From the NCBI RefSeq assembly GCF_933775445.1, contig NC_065874.1, positions 32,868,501 to 32,932,500 of the forward strand: a DNA stretch of 64,000 nt. The letters are read 5' to 3'. Made by a program: the position numbers and the translations under genes. This DNA comes from Argentina anserina. Taxonomy: Eukaryota > Streptophyta > Magnoliopsida > Rosales > Rosaceae. How positions within the stretch are numbered: the stretch's first letter is position 1; every line of letters begins with the position of its first letter. Under the pieces are notes generated by a model, which saw only the letters and a list, made by a program, of their open reading frames with translations, had not been told where the DNA came from and did no database searches. Positions 11,036-23,632 of this stretch are shown here, piece by piece.

Positions 11036-14000
11036 TCAAAGTTCAATGGTGATGTCCCAAAGGTACAATTCTGTCTCTGGAACTTTCAAATCAATGGTGA
11101 GAAAACCCGATTCAACTTCATAATCGAACTCAGCTTCCTCCGAATCAACTGTTATCCTCTTTGGTCTAGCTAATGAATAGGCTCCAAAGAGGCCAGACCC
11201 ATGCACTTTCATGTCAATTGTAGCACTGCTCGTAGATTCATATTCTTTTATGGCTCCCCCAGAGTTGAACATCTTGATTAAGCCGATGGGAGCAAATGTT
11301 ACTCCATCAGACAATTTCTTAGCTGGAACCACTGTAAAAACTTCGTACTCTCGAGATTTCAGGGTGATTGGCCTAGATGCATCCTTGGGAAGATATATCA
11401 CCTCTCCTGCAATTTACATTACAATCAATTTTGCTAAGTTACTCCAAATATTACAGTCTACCAGTAAAATGTGCAGTAATTAAGCAGAAGTACCAACTCA
11501 GAAAGCTAAACTCACCACCAAGATGGGAATATATGACAACATCCCCAGTCCATTCCTCATGTGCAACCTTGGGCAGATAATCGACATCTTTAGCCCTAAT
11601 GATCCCAGTAACTGTGCCTGTCTCTAAGTCATGGATGAGGTTCGTCTTTCCAACCTTACACCACCCAGCTCCCTGGCAGTTAAAGACTCCCACAACTCCG
11701 GTAAATTCATTCAGATTCCATATCTTTAGAAGACTGCCATTTTAATACTTGGATTAGAAAATTCACTGTATATAAATTCACAATCAGTTCTTGTTATCAT
11801 TGTCTTTCTGAGTACCTTTTCCCATCTCGAGCTGGATCAGAAAATAAGCAATCCCTTGTTGGTCTTCCTGGTAGTTTAGCTCTCAAGATGGAGCCATCAG
11901 TGAGTACAAGCTTCCTTAGAAGATTGAAGTCATGCTGCCCTGGCTTGTCACTGCAACGGTGCATCGCATATAAGTAAGAACACGCTTCATGTTTTAACTC
12001 TATATGATATCAGAAACTGATATATTCATAACTGAAGAACATACCTAACATAAATTGCACATCCACCTACAGCACGAGCTGCTCCATGGTATTCAGCCAT
12101 CGGGTGTAAGCTCTGAATCAGAAACAATTTCAATATGAGCAACCAGAAACTATAAGAACTAAAACTGAGTAATAGCTGATGATAAAGTCTGCTTTCTTAC
12201 ATGAAACATATCCCAATCTGGCTGCATGAATTCTCCGAGAAAAACAGTGTTATAAGCAACTGAAGCGATATGAATTGTGTGTGATGCAGGATCTTTAGGC
12301 CAGAAATCATCTGATGCCCTTATAACAGCTGACCTCTTCGCACTGAAAAATGCAGGTCATACCAAATCATTACTATAAAACTTTTAAGGAACAAAATGTA
12401 GCTTGAACCAGACAAATGTGAGAAACTATTTTTACCTGTACAAACCATCTGTGTTGTGGCTCATACAAGAAATGATACCATTGTCAGGAAAGTTTCTCGC
12501 AATAGACGCTTCTAATGCCTGATGATATTTTCTTGCAAGTTTCACCCTTCCACCATGACCTGCCCCTAAAGTTTCGAGAATGTTTTGAACATCAACTTTA
12601 ACCCCATCAATTCCTGCTGATGCGAGATAAGAGTGCAGTTCATCATAGAAGTGGAAAACTTTCTCAGGATTCACAAGGCCAAGGCCATTTTTGGCAATGC
12701 TGTTATAGGCATCACAAGGCTCATTGGACTCAACCCCTGGAGATGAAACAGGGTAGGCCAACTTGGAGTCATAGTGTTCCATCCCGGAAACACCAGGTCT
12801 AACACCACCCCAGTAACCAGTTATAGCATGCCACACATAAGCATACCTGGAAATTTCACAACCAAACAGATTTAATTAAGTCCTGATCAAAAATATATGT
12901 GACACACAGCTGAAATTAGCAGATTAAGTGATGAGAACTCACTTCAAAGCATGTTTCTCCTTAATTTCAGATACAATATGGCGAAGTCCCAAAGATGGAT
13001 CCTCTACTCTGTGACCCTTTTTACCATCTTTTTGAAATTTGTGGTTCTCTTTTATATTTGTCAATCTGTTTGCAAAGCTGAAACACATACAAGAAATTAT
13101 GTATTACACTGTTAGCAAATCAACAATAAGGTATTGCCTCGAAACCAAAATTGAAACATCAAGTGCTCACTTTGCTGCGTTATCAGCTAAGAAGCTAACA
13201 CCAGTGTCATCCATACTAACTGATTGCCATCCATCATCTATAATAACAAACTTCGGAGGCACTCCACTATTCTCAAAGCTGCGAAATAAAATGCCTTTAA
13301 CTATCTATGCAATGCTGAAATTAATCAAGATCTGAAATACTATCTATGATGTAAGTTAGTACCTCTCTAACCCTTGCTTTAGACCCTCTGAAGTGACATC
13401 AGTGTAGAAAGCATCCCATGTACACCAGCCAAACCAGTTCAGCATATCTGGCATCTGAAGCATAAAACACTAGTAATTTAGACATATTGGAAAAATAAAA
13501 ATAATTTACTTAATTTATCTCACAAAACAGACAGCTCAAACCATAATATAAAAATTAGAGAGTGAATTACCTTCTTTCGCTCACGATGATGAAATGTCTG
13601 TAAATGCTTCTCTACAGTCCTATGTATAGAAAATACAACCAAGTCAGTACTTAATCCCTTTAGGCTTTAGCACACATTGATAATACTGTAAGGAATTAAC
13701 TTATGTTTCTGTGTTGAATTCCAGATTTGTTGAATACCATTGAATCTGAAGATGGTTCCAGCTGAAATCATATCCTCCATACATGAACTAGAATCAAAGC
13801 CTATACTTAGCATCCAAATAGTTTGAAAATACTTACTTGACAGTATCTGTGATGACTTCAAATGGGTCTGATCCAGCGCCAACAAAAACCAAATGACTAC
13901 CCTCAAATCCAACAACATCAGGATCTCCTGAAAAAACCAGAATTTCCATCATATCAGAACCCAGAATCTCCATTTCATGAACCAAAGCTTATTTATAAAT

Positions 14001-14573
14001 TTAACATTTTCGCTTACCACTTTCTAAGCAGATTTCAATCTCATTCAGTTCATTCCCCTGAAGAACAGCCCTGAAATCACCCTCGAGAATCGGCAAGAAA
14101 ACTGTATACACAGCAGATTCCTCCCCTCCAGTTTTGCTACCCTCACCAAAATTACCACCTTCCTTAGTCTCCACAATCAGAAACTGAGTCTCAAATGGAA
14201 CATCTTGACCATTACTCCCCATCCTCTGCGTCATCCACCACATCTTAAACCGAAATACACACATAAACCGCAACCCCCTATACACAAAATACACTCGCAA
14301 GTTAGCAATCTGCAACTCGAATCACAAAAAATACTAGAGAAGAAAGTAATGACAATATATATAACAAAGCCAACTTAATTACTCGAGTTTGCCGATCGGA
14401 AACACTTTCCGGCTACCCTTCTGATCAGACTCGACTCCGATGAAGGCCCCATTGGCCAATGCGCCACCGGATGCCGGAGTGACAACAACGTTGGCATGCA
14501 CTTCTCCCAACACCTTGTTCCCCAACACCATTAAACTTCCATCTTCAACGGTTATGCCAGCGCCAACCGTCAT
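11036..14573 (-). CDS. RFS1: Probable galactinol-sucrose galactosyltransferase / alkaline alpha-galactosidase, RFS1 (SIP1) type
   Basis: GH36-family plant protein of the raffinose synthase/seed-imbibition group; members transfer or hydrolyse alpha-galactosyl groups of raffinose-family sugars. Thirteen exons (minus strand): 14383-14573, 14018-14277, 13837-13927, 13571-13619, 13363-13454, 13171-13278, 12943-13077, 12436-12846, 12201-12342, 12045-12112, 11816-11950, 11516-11733 and 11036-11406. They sum to 2271 nt, i.e. 756 aa. The start is [12 protein letters not shown]. Motifs: [36 protein letters not shown] (read across 13363-13454), DGVKVDVQN with the nucleophile Asp at about residue 394, [10 protein letters not shown], and RASDDFW with the probable acid/base Asp. 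The sequence closely resembles Arabidopsis RFS1/SIP1. The exact substrate is uncertain because SIP-type members are often alkaline alpha-galactosidases. Confidence 0.93.
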
Positions 14574-14659
14574 CTTCACCACAGCAACTAATCAGAATAT
14601 CAGAATCCAACAACAAATCAATGATGATGAAGTGAAAAAACTGGAGGAGTATATATAGG

Positions 14660-17150
14660 CTTCAAAACTGAAAGTCTGAAACTGACTGTTAAGGAGTTGT
14701 GGAAGTTCGAAATTGCAAACTAGGGACTCCCTGGAATTAGGGAAAAGCCCTTGCCTCAGTTACTGTGTTGTTCAACGTTAAACAAAAATATCTAGGTTTG
14801 GCGGGAGGGGACAATTTATTCTAGAGTTTTATGATGATATTCGTTGCATGTTAAACGTATTTGTTTGAATGATTGAAGGCCATCACTTATTTCTATAACA
14901 AACTACTAATAAATATTTGGTTTACAAAAAACTCATATCCTAATTTATAGAGCAAATTAGGACAAAAAATTACAAATAATGACTATATAATAGCAAGTTG
15001 TCATATATTATATGATATTTTACTTTTCTACCCCTCTTTAGCCCATCACATTTAAGAGAATTTAAAATTCATTCTCACTATCACATATCACATCTACATG
15101 TATACCTACTACTCTCGATTAAGAAGCTATATGCTACTATCGACTGAGAAACTAGTTACTACTGTCTATTATGAAACTAACTATTACTATCTAATTAAGC
15201 AACCTGCTACAGTCGAGTATGAAACTATCTGCTACTGCCGACTGGGAAGGTACATGCTGTTGTGGACTACGAATCTAGCTGCTACTGTTGATTGGAAAAC
15301 TAACTGTAATTGTGTTTTTTGTTAGCAAAATTTGAAATTCTAAAATTTCTAAAAAAAAATATGCAATATAGTACTTTAGTGAAAGCCCATGACATAAGGA
15401 ACAACATTATATATTGGCTCACCTCCAAATTAATGGTAGTTTGGTCGAAAAACTTAAATTTACTGAAAAAAAAAATTAAAAAATAAGGAAAGATAAACTT
15501 GTTAGATTTATGAGTGGTATCTTGGTAATTTTCGTGAAAATAATCGTATTTTAGATATTTATGCATTAATTACTTAATCAATTTTAATCCACTTATTTTT
15601 AAATATCCTAATTTATATAAAAAATATGGAAAGTAAATTTTTAATTAATTCAAATTAGACACTGCTAAATAATTTTATATTATTTCTATTTTTGTAACAG
15701 ACCTGAAAAAGTAAGGGTCGGCATTTTGGACCGTTGTTCATGGAAGGCATGTGAAAATAATAACAGCCTACCAATTGGAGAGGTTTGATGAGTCAGAGGG
15801 TTTTGTTTTTGCGCATGTTACATGAACATGTGATTAATCGCATAATTGGACCATTGGAAATTAGCACAAGTTCATGGCTTCACGGGGCAAGTGGTCTGTC
15901 AACTATAGTTGTTTTGGGAACTTAGAATTTGACAAAGTTGCAAGTGAAGAGTGTGTTGGATTTTTATTTGGGTAGAAAACTGGTTGCACATTGCTTGTAT
16001 GAGTTGTATCAATTGTGCCATTTGTGTTTTGTTTTACAATGTTGAATCATCGTCACTACGCATGTTATCAATACATGTGGAGAGTTTGAGTAGAAAATTT
16101 GTCAAACAAGACTCGTCTCAGACTCATGTTGAAAAATTATACGGTACACCGATACATACTATACATCCTGATATTATGCAGCCGTACGTTATTGTAAAAT
16201 CAATATGTAACAACAGAATTTCAGTTGCACAACATGCAACAGATCATAGACATTTGTAACTTACAAATTGCTCATTACATTTCACGGAGCTCAAAATTTT
16301 GAGTATATTTTATGTAGTTCAAATTGCAAGTCGAAGTGGCTAGTGTTAGCATAAAGCTTGTTCCTATGTTTATCCATGCGAATAGCAGTGGATCGGATCA
16401 TTTGTGAAAATATCTTCATAGATGAATCCGGTTTACATTCACGATGGATTACGCGGCTTCCCGGCGGCGCATGCAAAGGCGGCAACTTCAATAATTCAAC
16501 AAAACAAATCGGAGCGAAATAAGACAGAGGACCAGTTAGTAGGTGAGAAAATTGACTGCTATAAATGACTCGTTTATGTCCAGATTTGCTAACCAGCTGG
16601 AGATACGTTGGTATGACGTGGAAGCCATACTCAGACAGCACGATCAGATCGTTAAAAAAACAAATCTATGTCATTCATGCATGGCTCTTTTCACAAGCAA
16701 TCAATTGCCAGATAGCTAGATTGAGATGTGTACCTAGTCAACAAATCAATCCAATACTAATAGAGAAAACCCTGATCGATACAAGTGTTTGTGATGCAGA
16801 TTTTGTTGCCCATGAATCTCTTATTAGTCATTCAAATTGTAATTTGCTTGTGCGTATATATTAGTGTATTAGTGTGTAGTTCGTTAACAATTACGTAAGA
16901 GAATTCTACAGTTAAATGCATGAACCAAATTGTATACATTATTAGGATGTTGATGTTGAATGCATCAAAGTACATGAAGAGTCTTCCTAAAGATATGATG
17001 GCTAAAGCCCTCAAAAGAGAAATGAATCTCATATGGGTGATGGAGAATGTGCGTAGACTTTGTACAATGACTACAATCACATGCACTGTTAGTGTTTAAC
17101 ATATCGATCGGTACGTACGGTATCTTTCGTTTGAAGCTAGTGACAAAAAG
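14660..17150. other. Gene-poor AT-rich intergenic DNA
   Basis: Upstream of RFS1. It contains the 25-bp minisatellite at 15109-15306 and short frames (for example 15951-16259 and 16291-16641) with no recognisable protein similarity. I see no supported gene. Confidence 0.5.
15109..15306. repeat. Minisatellite, eight 25-bp units
   Basis: Eight adjacent units, seven of exactly 25 bp and one of 23 bp, start at 15109, 15134, 15159, 15184, 15207, 15232, 15257 and 15282. Each has the pattern CTACTgTCGAyTatGAAACTA plus CTG or similar. The units are diverged from one another, so the array is not new. Confidence 0.85.
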
Positions 17151-17156
17151 AGAAAA

Positions 17157-17783
17157 TCAAGTTACATTCACGAGTGTTTCGATCGGCATAGAATACCGAC
17201 ACAGCGGGCAAAACCTGCTCTGGCCCAGCCACTTCACAATGCAACGTCCATGATAGAGATGCAAACACGGCATACGAGCTGCTTCAAGACCAACCACCAT
17301 TGTCTCCAAACAAACCGAACACATTGTTGGCACCTCCACTCTCGCCTTCTCCAACCCCTCAATCGTCGATTTACTTGCCGGCTCGAACGCAGGATCAACA
17401 GAATACGGTACCGTAACGACATGAAGAAAGATATCAACCACAAAATGTAGAATCATGCAGTTAGTCTCAGAACTAGTTCGCTTCGCAGTCCTAAAAGCAT
17501 CGGCTACTATCTTATCCACCATGGAATCACAGATTTGGTCAGGGACGTGCAACCGAGAGAGTTCCCCTGCAAGGGCGCTCCTTGACCTGTTTTCATACAT
17601 CCATATGTCAAGTTCGAGTCCATGCTACTTTTCGCTAACGTTGACATCGGCGGCCAACTCCAAGGCCTGCTTTCTGGCCTCAACGTTGATGTCCATCACG
17701 AATTGTGTACATATCAACTCTTCGTCAGGTTCATTAAGGTCTGATATAGATAACCTGCAAGAGTTCTCGATCACGATTTCCAT
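17157..17783 (-). CDS. RING-H2 zinc-finger protein (putative E3 ubiquitin ligase) with an in-frame stop codon
   Basis: The 147-aa frame from Met at 17600 ends with a canonical RING-H2: C94-x2-C97-x14-C112-x1-H114-x2-H117-x2-C120-x10-C131-x2-C134 (numbering of that frame). This should recruit an E2 for ubiquitin transfer. Upstream in the same frame lies another 52 codons starting at ATG 17783 (MEIVIENSC, then LNEPDEELICTQFVMDINVEA and LELAADVNVSEK). A TAG at 17625-17627 interrupts it, followed in frame by HGLELDIW and MYENRSRSALAGELSRLHVP. The composition is continuous across the stop, so the original protein was probably 208 residues. Either the gene is broken, translation starts at the internal Met, or the stop is a sequencing error. 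It has no introns, and no relatives lie nearby. Confidence 0.72.
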
Positions 17784-18807
17784 ATAGAATCTGTTTAGAA
17801 ATGGAGATCGAAAAAAGATGGGTAAAAATAAATGACAAAACTGAAGATGTATGTATGTGTGAGTGTGGACATACGTGTTTATCTATACACATACCTAGTC
17901 CAATTGGGAAATGAATTTCCCTTGTTCGGTTAGAAAAAGGATTACTAAATGTGAACTCAGGTTCCCCCAATTAGGTTAGGAAAAGGATTAATATAATATA
18001 AAATCCGGTGGGGTCAGTTTAAGAAACCCGATTGAGCTAGGATTAATTCCCTGCCAAGAAAATAGACGTCCTTGAAGAGAAAAAAAACATTGTGATGCCC
18101 TGAAATGAAGGAGAATTGGATAAGATCGGGCGATCGGCTACGTATTGGACCATGACATAGAAGCCCAATGATAATTAAGAGGGGGAACCGACGAAGAGTA
18201 TGGAAGCCTCCCAGCCCACCTTAGAAAATGGGCTCAACGGTTGGTGTACAACGAGAGAAAGGGTTTGGTCACTTTGTGACTCTGTGTAACAAAGGTGACG
18301 CGGCTTAGAGTCACATGCTTGAAACAGATCGAAATTTGTTTCGAAAATGATCATCTCATTCACAGTGATTCACTCCTGCAAGAAACGGAAAACTATTACT
18401 GCAGTATGTTACTCAATATAAAGGATATGATGTTGCACCTTGCGGCTCTGCCTAATGGTTCAATTCGCATTTCCCACTCTCATTCCTATAGCTTGAACAA
18501 GGAATTTCAGATTTATGATTTATAAAAGGATGCTGCGAGAGTTGGATCATTGTGTCCTCGCCTGGAGGCGTTCAACAAGCTACGTTTTAGTTAGTTTGCA
18601 ACGATATATGATCACTATCATGCTAGTTATTTACACAGTTCACCGATTGAGGTGCCAAATTGATCTGATCTGGCTCACTGGCCGGACTGTCTACAAAGTA
18701 AAAAGTGCTTAATTAGTGAAGCTTCTGCTCTCACATCATCGGTCACCATCGATCAACTGCCTCCGATAACATTACTGATTATGTTTTCCATCACGTACGC
18801 TCGTCTG

Positions 18808-19306
18808 TGATGCACGGATATGTGGGAAAAATTAAATGCTCATATCGGATATGGGTACGGGATGAATATTCTATATTTACGTATTTTTTGGCTGAAAATA
18901 CGCACTCAAAATATGTATTGTATACTCAACTCACCAGCTACAGTCAAAATACATTTTAGATACGTTTTGGGGTATAATTGTCATTGTCACGTTAAAAACT
19001 CATAATAACTAAAGTACTAAATTACTAATTACAATTAGGTGGAGAGTAATAGTCCATTTCATTGTTGTATCTTCTATTTTGCTTGAACTTATTAAGTATT
19101 TAATTCATAAACTTATGTTTATTATAAAATTGATAGAATTTATGTGTTTTAATTGCTTGTTTGATCAAATTTTAAAATTTATATAATATATATATATATT
19201 AAATATTATTTTACAAAACGTATCTAAAACACTACATTTTAGAAAATAACGTATCACGTGTCATGCCGTATCTATATCTCGTACCCATACCCGTACTCGT
19301 GCATCA
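18808..19306. mobile_element. Putative non-autonomous DNA transposon with imperfect terminal inverted repeats
   Basis: The left end reads TGATGCACGGATATG followed by GGATATGGGTACGGGATG. The right end is its imperfect inverse: CGTACCCATACCCGTACTCG then TGCATCA. The interior is AT rich and non-coding, about 500 bp in all. I found no clear target-site duplication, so the boundaries and superfamily (possibly hAT) are tentative. Confidence 0.5.
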
Positions 19307-19508
19307 TAGACCCTCGTCCTCACCACTCTCACAAACTGTAGCTGGTCGTTTTGATAGAGATCGAAACCAGAAGTTAAACAATAGAAAATACAAAGTAAGC
19401 AAATTATTAGTAATAAGTAGGCGGCCAACTCTTAGACAAATTATCAGCAATGATGCAAAGTTATATACAGCATTACGAGTACTATTTACAATTCCACATA
19501 CTGTAGCT

Positions 19509-20046
19509 CTTAGGGCTGTTAATCGGTTCCGGTTCCTGAAGGAACCGTTGGAACCGAACCGTTTAACAGCAGTTCGGTTCGGTTCCTAGAAAAAAAATGA
19601 AGTTATACAGTAGAACCGAACCGTTTTTAAAACAGTTCGGTTCGGTTCGGTTCTAAAATCTAAAATGTATAGGAACCGTTTGGAACCGTTTTGGGACCGG
19701 AACCATTTGCAAAAGGGAGAAATTGCTTTAAACTAAAGTACTAGTGATACTTCATTTGGTGGAGGACAGAGACTATGCCCTTGTTTGGAATTATCTTGTC
19801 TCGAATTATCAATCTTCCCTCATTTCTTGTCACCAGATATAAGTATGATATGCTCAAACTAACATCATTCTTGAATTTAAGACAATTTTTTTTGGAACCG
19901 TTTTGGAACCGGAACCGCCATGGAACCGTTAGAAACCGAACCGTTCGGTTCCTATTCTGAAAAATACAAGAACCGAACCGTTTAAATAACACGGTTCGGT
20001 TTACAATTCCACCTATTTTTAGCTATTTTGGAACCGTTTACAATAG
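19509..20046. repeat. GGTTCGGTTCC/GGAACCG-rich repeat, probably a hAT-like element remnant
   Basis: It begins TAGGGCTGTTAATCGGTTCC and then carries many copies, in both orientations, of GGAACCG, CGGTTCGGTTC and TTTTGGAACC up to about 20036. TAGGG-type termini with dense subterminal motifs are typical of plant hAT elements. The matching right terminus is not visible. The sequence TTACAATTCCAC occurs on both sides (about 19486 and 20002), which may be a coincidental or real flanking repeat. Confidence 0.5.
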
Positions 20047-20051
20047 AATTC

Positions 20052-20083
20052 TGGTTTGTATCCTGGTTTGTATCCTGGTTTGT
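20052..20083. repeat. Short tandem repeat, 12-bp TGGTTTGTATCC unit
   Basis: Two full copies and one partial copy of TGGTTTGTATCC lie between two AATAGAATTC sites, so the segment is also weakly palindromic. Confidence 0.7.
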
Positions 20084-22499
20084 ATAATAGAATTCCTCAT
20101 ACGTGTCTCAACTCTCAACAACTGTCTCCAGCTTCACAATTTCAAGCTACAGATCGCAACATCAAACAAATGTAAACTAACGTTGACTAGCTTATATTAT
20201 TTTGGTTTACCGGCCATTGCATGGAGTTAGTCTATAATTATATGTGAAGTTATGAACTGTGCGCAAGAACTGGAAGCTGTTCGAATATAATGTCCGATGG
20301 TTTAGACTTTAGAACCGTCTTAACATTTAAATTTTTCGTAAGGGTCAATCAGGGTGCGCTCTAGCTGGTAAGCAACTTAATTAATTGGTCCTTAATCGAC
20401 CTTGATAAGCTATATAATGCAAGTCTGCAATGGCTAAATTTTTAATCGACTGCCCCGCAGCCCGCAACCCAGTCGGCGGCACATCCATTTGTTAATAGGT
20501 CAAAAGATTATCCGGCCGGCGGGAGAAAAGGAATCTTCGATACAAAGCCCCTGAAAGATCCATCAGTACGTTGTGAACTGATCGCAGGGTGGTTAATTAG
20601 GGTTTCACACACAAACATGAGTAGCTAACTAGCGAGCAACTGATATTTCCACCCCATTGATCATGCAGAACCAAGTTTTTGAATCAAAAACACGACGAGT
20701 GGATTGGCACAGTCCGAGTCAGTGTCCATTTTAGTACACTGCACACATTGTTGGACTTTTGGTTTAAATTACTATAAACTGGGAGTTTGTGGAAGACCAG
20801 GAGCATTTGTGTCTTATACTCTCTCTTGTCTCCTCTTTTTCTTCTATTATCATTCTCATCATCATCCATTATCGAACTCTCTATTGTAATCAATTAGGAA
20901 AAAAAGGTCAAAAGGCCATGAAATTATATACGGATGTTTCTTCCTTTCACGAAAATATCTTGTTTTTATACAAAATGTTTGTCATTATTTGATTGTTGCA
21001 ACTTATTTGTTGAGTTAGAACCATTGATATTTATACTTGACTCCATTTTTTTGCAATCAAATGTATATTTACATGATCTAACCTTTCATAGAAGCCGGTC
21101 CAAATGCATATCCGTGTTCTGAATCCTCTCTTCATTATCCGAACCATGTTTACGCTCAATTCGTCCACTCATGTATTACCATGAAGTTTCCCGGCCTAGC
21201 TCATCTGAGGGTATGAATTCGCATCAAAAACTAACCACAACATATTCGGTTGATTCATGTTGTGATCCTTAAAATAAAACTAGACGAATGCACTAAATGT
21301 GGTCGCAATGTGAAAGCCTAGCTACATTTGAACATATCTCATCAAATAAAGACAGCATTCATCAAATTAAAGTGATTGGAGATGTACAAAATTGAATTGG
21401 GTAGGGTTTTAAAAGGAAAAGATGGAGAAAGCCTTCTAGAAGACTTGCACACCAAGTACCAAACTCTTATTATTTTTGACAAGGTTAATTTAAGCACCCA
21501 CCCTTCATCATTGTGCCATTGTCCCATATCAATGTTAATGCTGGCCCAGGTCCCAGAACCAGTAGACGAGGGTTAGCCTTGGGGCAAAGGCAAGGCCTTC
21601 TAGAACCCTTTTATACGTGTAAACCGGGAAAGGGTAGATAGCTAAACTTAGGGCCTTCTACTCATTTCACTCTCTACGCTCTATGTATGGCAAAGAAAGA
21701 TAAGCCCTTGATATTTTATGGTGGGTAGTCATTTTCAATTTATTCGAGCTTGATTATGCCCTTCTAGAAACTTTTGCACGCGCGAGATCGAGCATGTAGA
21801 GTAAAAGCTTTTACCAATAATGAGGAACACTGGCTAAGAAAAAGGTCATGGCTATGGCATGAGCATGTTTGTACCAAGCTCATACTTACCTATCTTCTTG
21901 TGTTAGGTCAAGCAATATATACTTACCCATCTTCTAGGTTTGGCAATTTAAAATCTTGGTTTGTCCGTTTTCATATCTCTCGTGTAACCTACTAATTTTA
22001 TTCACTAAATCTTATCGTTAGATAAAATTTTAGTAGACGTATCGTATCATGTTCAAAATAAAAGAAACAAACAACAATTGAGGCAACTTACCAACTGTGT
22101 AGTAGCGTAACACGTGATGCATGATACCATTTATCATGTCATTTGTCACATCATTACAAAAGTAAGAATTATCGTTCCACCGCGAGAATGAAAATAGAGT
22201 GTGTGAATCACGTTTAAAAACTTAAAATGTAAATTCATACTAGAAAAACAACTTTTACCTAACTTTACCATCAACGAAAAACAATGCGATTATAACAATC
22301 AATAACACATCAAGTACGGTACCGTAAGAACAAATTTAGAAACCACACTATCAAGTTAAAAAAGTGGACAGGGAAACAATGATATTGATCCCAAATCCCA
22401 AATGAACAAGATAAGCATAGAAATTAATGAAACCGTTCGAAATAACCAATCGAAACCTATTTATGCAAACATTATATCAATTTTTCATTAATACCAATG

Positions 22500-22600
22500 T
22501 TCTGGAAGGATATCTTTCTGTGAGGTCCAAAAACAGAAGGAGTGCCACGTCAGCGCCCCTAGAGAAAAACCACACAAAACCATTTTGACTCCTATAAATA
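22500..22600 (+). promoter_or_regulatory. Core promoter of the DnaJ gene (TATA box, heat-shock-like element)
   Basis: TATAAATA lies at 22593-22600, 75 nt upstream of the ATG at 22675. TTCTGGAA at 22500-22507 fits the nTTCnnGAAn half of a heat-shock element. GCCACGTCAG near 22543 resembles an ACGT-core (ABRE/G-box-like) site. Function of these sites is inferred. Confidence 0.5.
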
Positions 22601-22674
22601 CCCCTCCCTTCCTCTTCAGTTTCGAATTCCAATCCCCCAAATTTCTTCTTCGAATTTCCCAAATTGCCCTCCCG

Positions 22675-23145
22675 ATGTCAGCAACCCTAGCCCTCTCCGG
22701 CCTCTCCTTCACCTCCCCCAAGCTCCGCTCCTCCCCCTCCTCTCTCCCCGAAATGCCCCTCCCCCGCCGCCAGCTCAAGCTCTCCGTCAGGGCCTTCGCG
22801 GAGACGGAGCGGCGGCCGATGACGGCGACTTCCCCGGCGAGCCTCTACGAGGTTCTCCAGGTCAAGAACAACGCGTCGCAGATGGAGATCAAGACGGCGT
22901 ACAGGAGCCTCGCGAAGATGCACCACCCGGACGCGTCGTCGTCGGCGGCGGAAGCCGATTCGGACGGGCGCGAATTCATCGAGATCCACAACGCGTACGC
23001 GACGCTGTCGGATCCGGCGGCCAGGGCGATGTACGACCTGACGTTGAATGCGGGCGTTGGTTTCGATCGGCGGAGAAGCCCGGTCGGGTTTCGGCCCAAT
23101 GGGTTCTATTCGACCCGGAGGTGGGAGACGGACCAGTGCTGGTAG
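22675..23145 (+). CDS. Small chloroplast-type DnaJ (J-domain) protein
   Basis: An intronless 156-aa frame. I take ATG 22675 as the start because the upstream frame lacks an ATG and contains the TATA box. The N-terminus (about 1-48) is rich in Ser, Leu, Pro and Arg with few acidic residues, as in chloroplast transit peptides. The J domain spans about 57-122: SLYEVLQV, the HPD motif at 84-86 that stimulates Hsp70 ATPase, and FIEIHNAYATLSDP with AMYDL. There is no Gly/Phe or zinc-finger region, so it is a type III J protein. A short basic tail ends with RRWETDQCW. Size and layout match the Arabidopsis DJC66/DJC23 (J11) group. The gene is much GC richer than its surroundings and converges on VARICOSE. 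Confidence 0.9.
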   Translation: MSATLALSGLSFTSPKLRSSPSSLPEMPLPRRQLKLSVRAFAETERRPMTATSPASLYEVLQVKNNASQMEIKTAYRSLAKMHHPDASSSAAEADSDGREFIEIHNAYATLSDPAARAMYDLTLNAGVGFDRRRSPVGFRPNGFYSTRRWETDQCW

Positions 23146-23632
23146 AATAGAAATGCGCAGTTTCGAGTTCACCTGTATTTCAGTTTTCTTAGAATTTTCT
23201 AAGAAAAGAAACGAGACGTGTAAAGAGTAGAGGAGAAATTATGTAAATTCTTATCACTAGCAGTGAATATTTTCAGTTCATTTTTTACTGCAGTTTTTAG
23301 ATATCAATTTACTTTCTGGTGAATTCAGGTGAAAGCTCTCATGAAAGTAAAGTTGCAACTGATTAGTGGTGAGTCGCTTTAGAGTAACATAATCAAAATA
23401 CCCATTCACAGGTGTAAGGAAATACAAAATTTCATGTTTTACAGAGCTATATCGAAAGAGGAGAGAAGATCAATTCTGAAGCAAGAAAATTCGAGATGCC
23501 TAGCCTCCCTATCTATCCAATTCCACAGAAACTGACTCTACACAGTTTGGCAATCCTTTCATGGGAGACAATAAAAACAAGGGATTTGTACAAAATGTCC
23601 ATATAAATCAACGGTAGAATTGTGACACATGA

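Larger units (their letters stand above)
17790..22490. other. Gene-poor repeat-rich intergenic DNA
   Basis: It contains a putative TIR element (18808-19306), a GGTTCGGTTCC-rich repeat (19509-20046) and a short GGTTTGTATCCT tandem (20052-20083). No open frame here has recognisable protein content; those present are short and compositionally random. Confidence 0.5.

Noticed and set aside
22687..23172. 161-aa minus-strand Arg-rich frame
   Set aside because: Antisense shadow of the GC-rich DnaJ gene.
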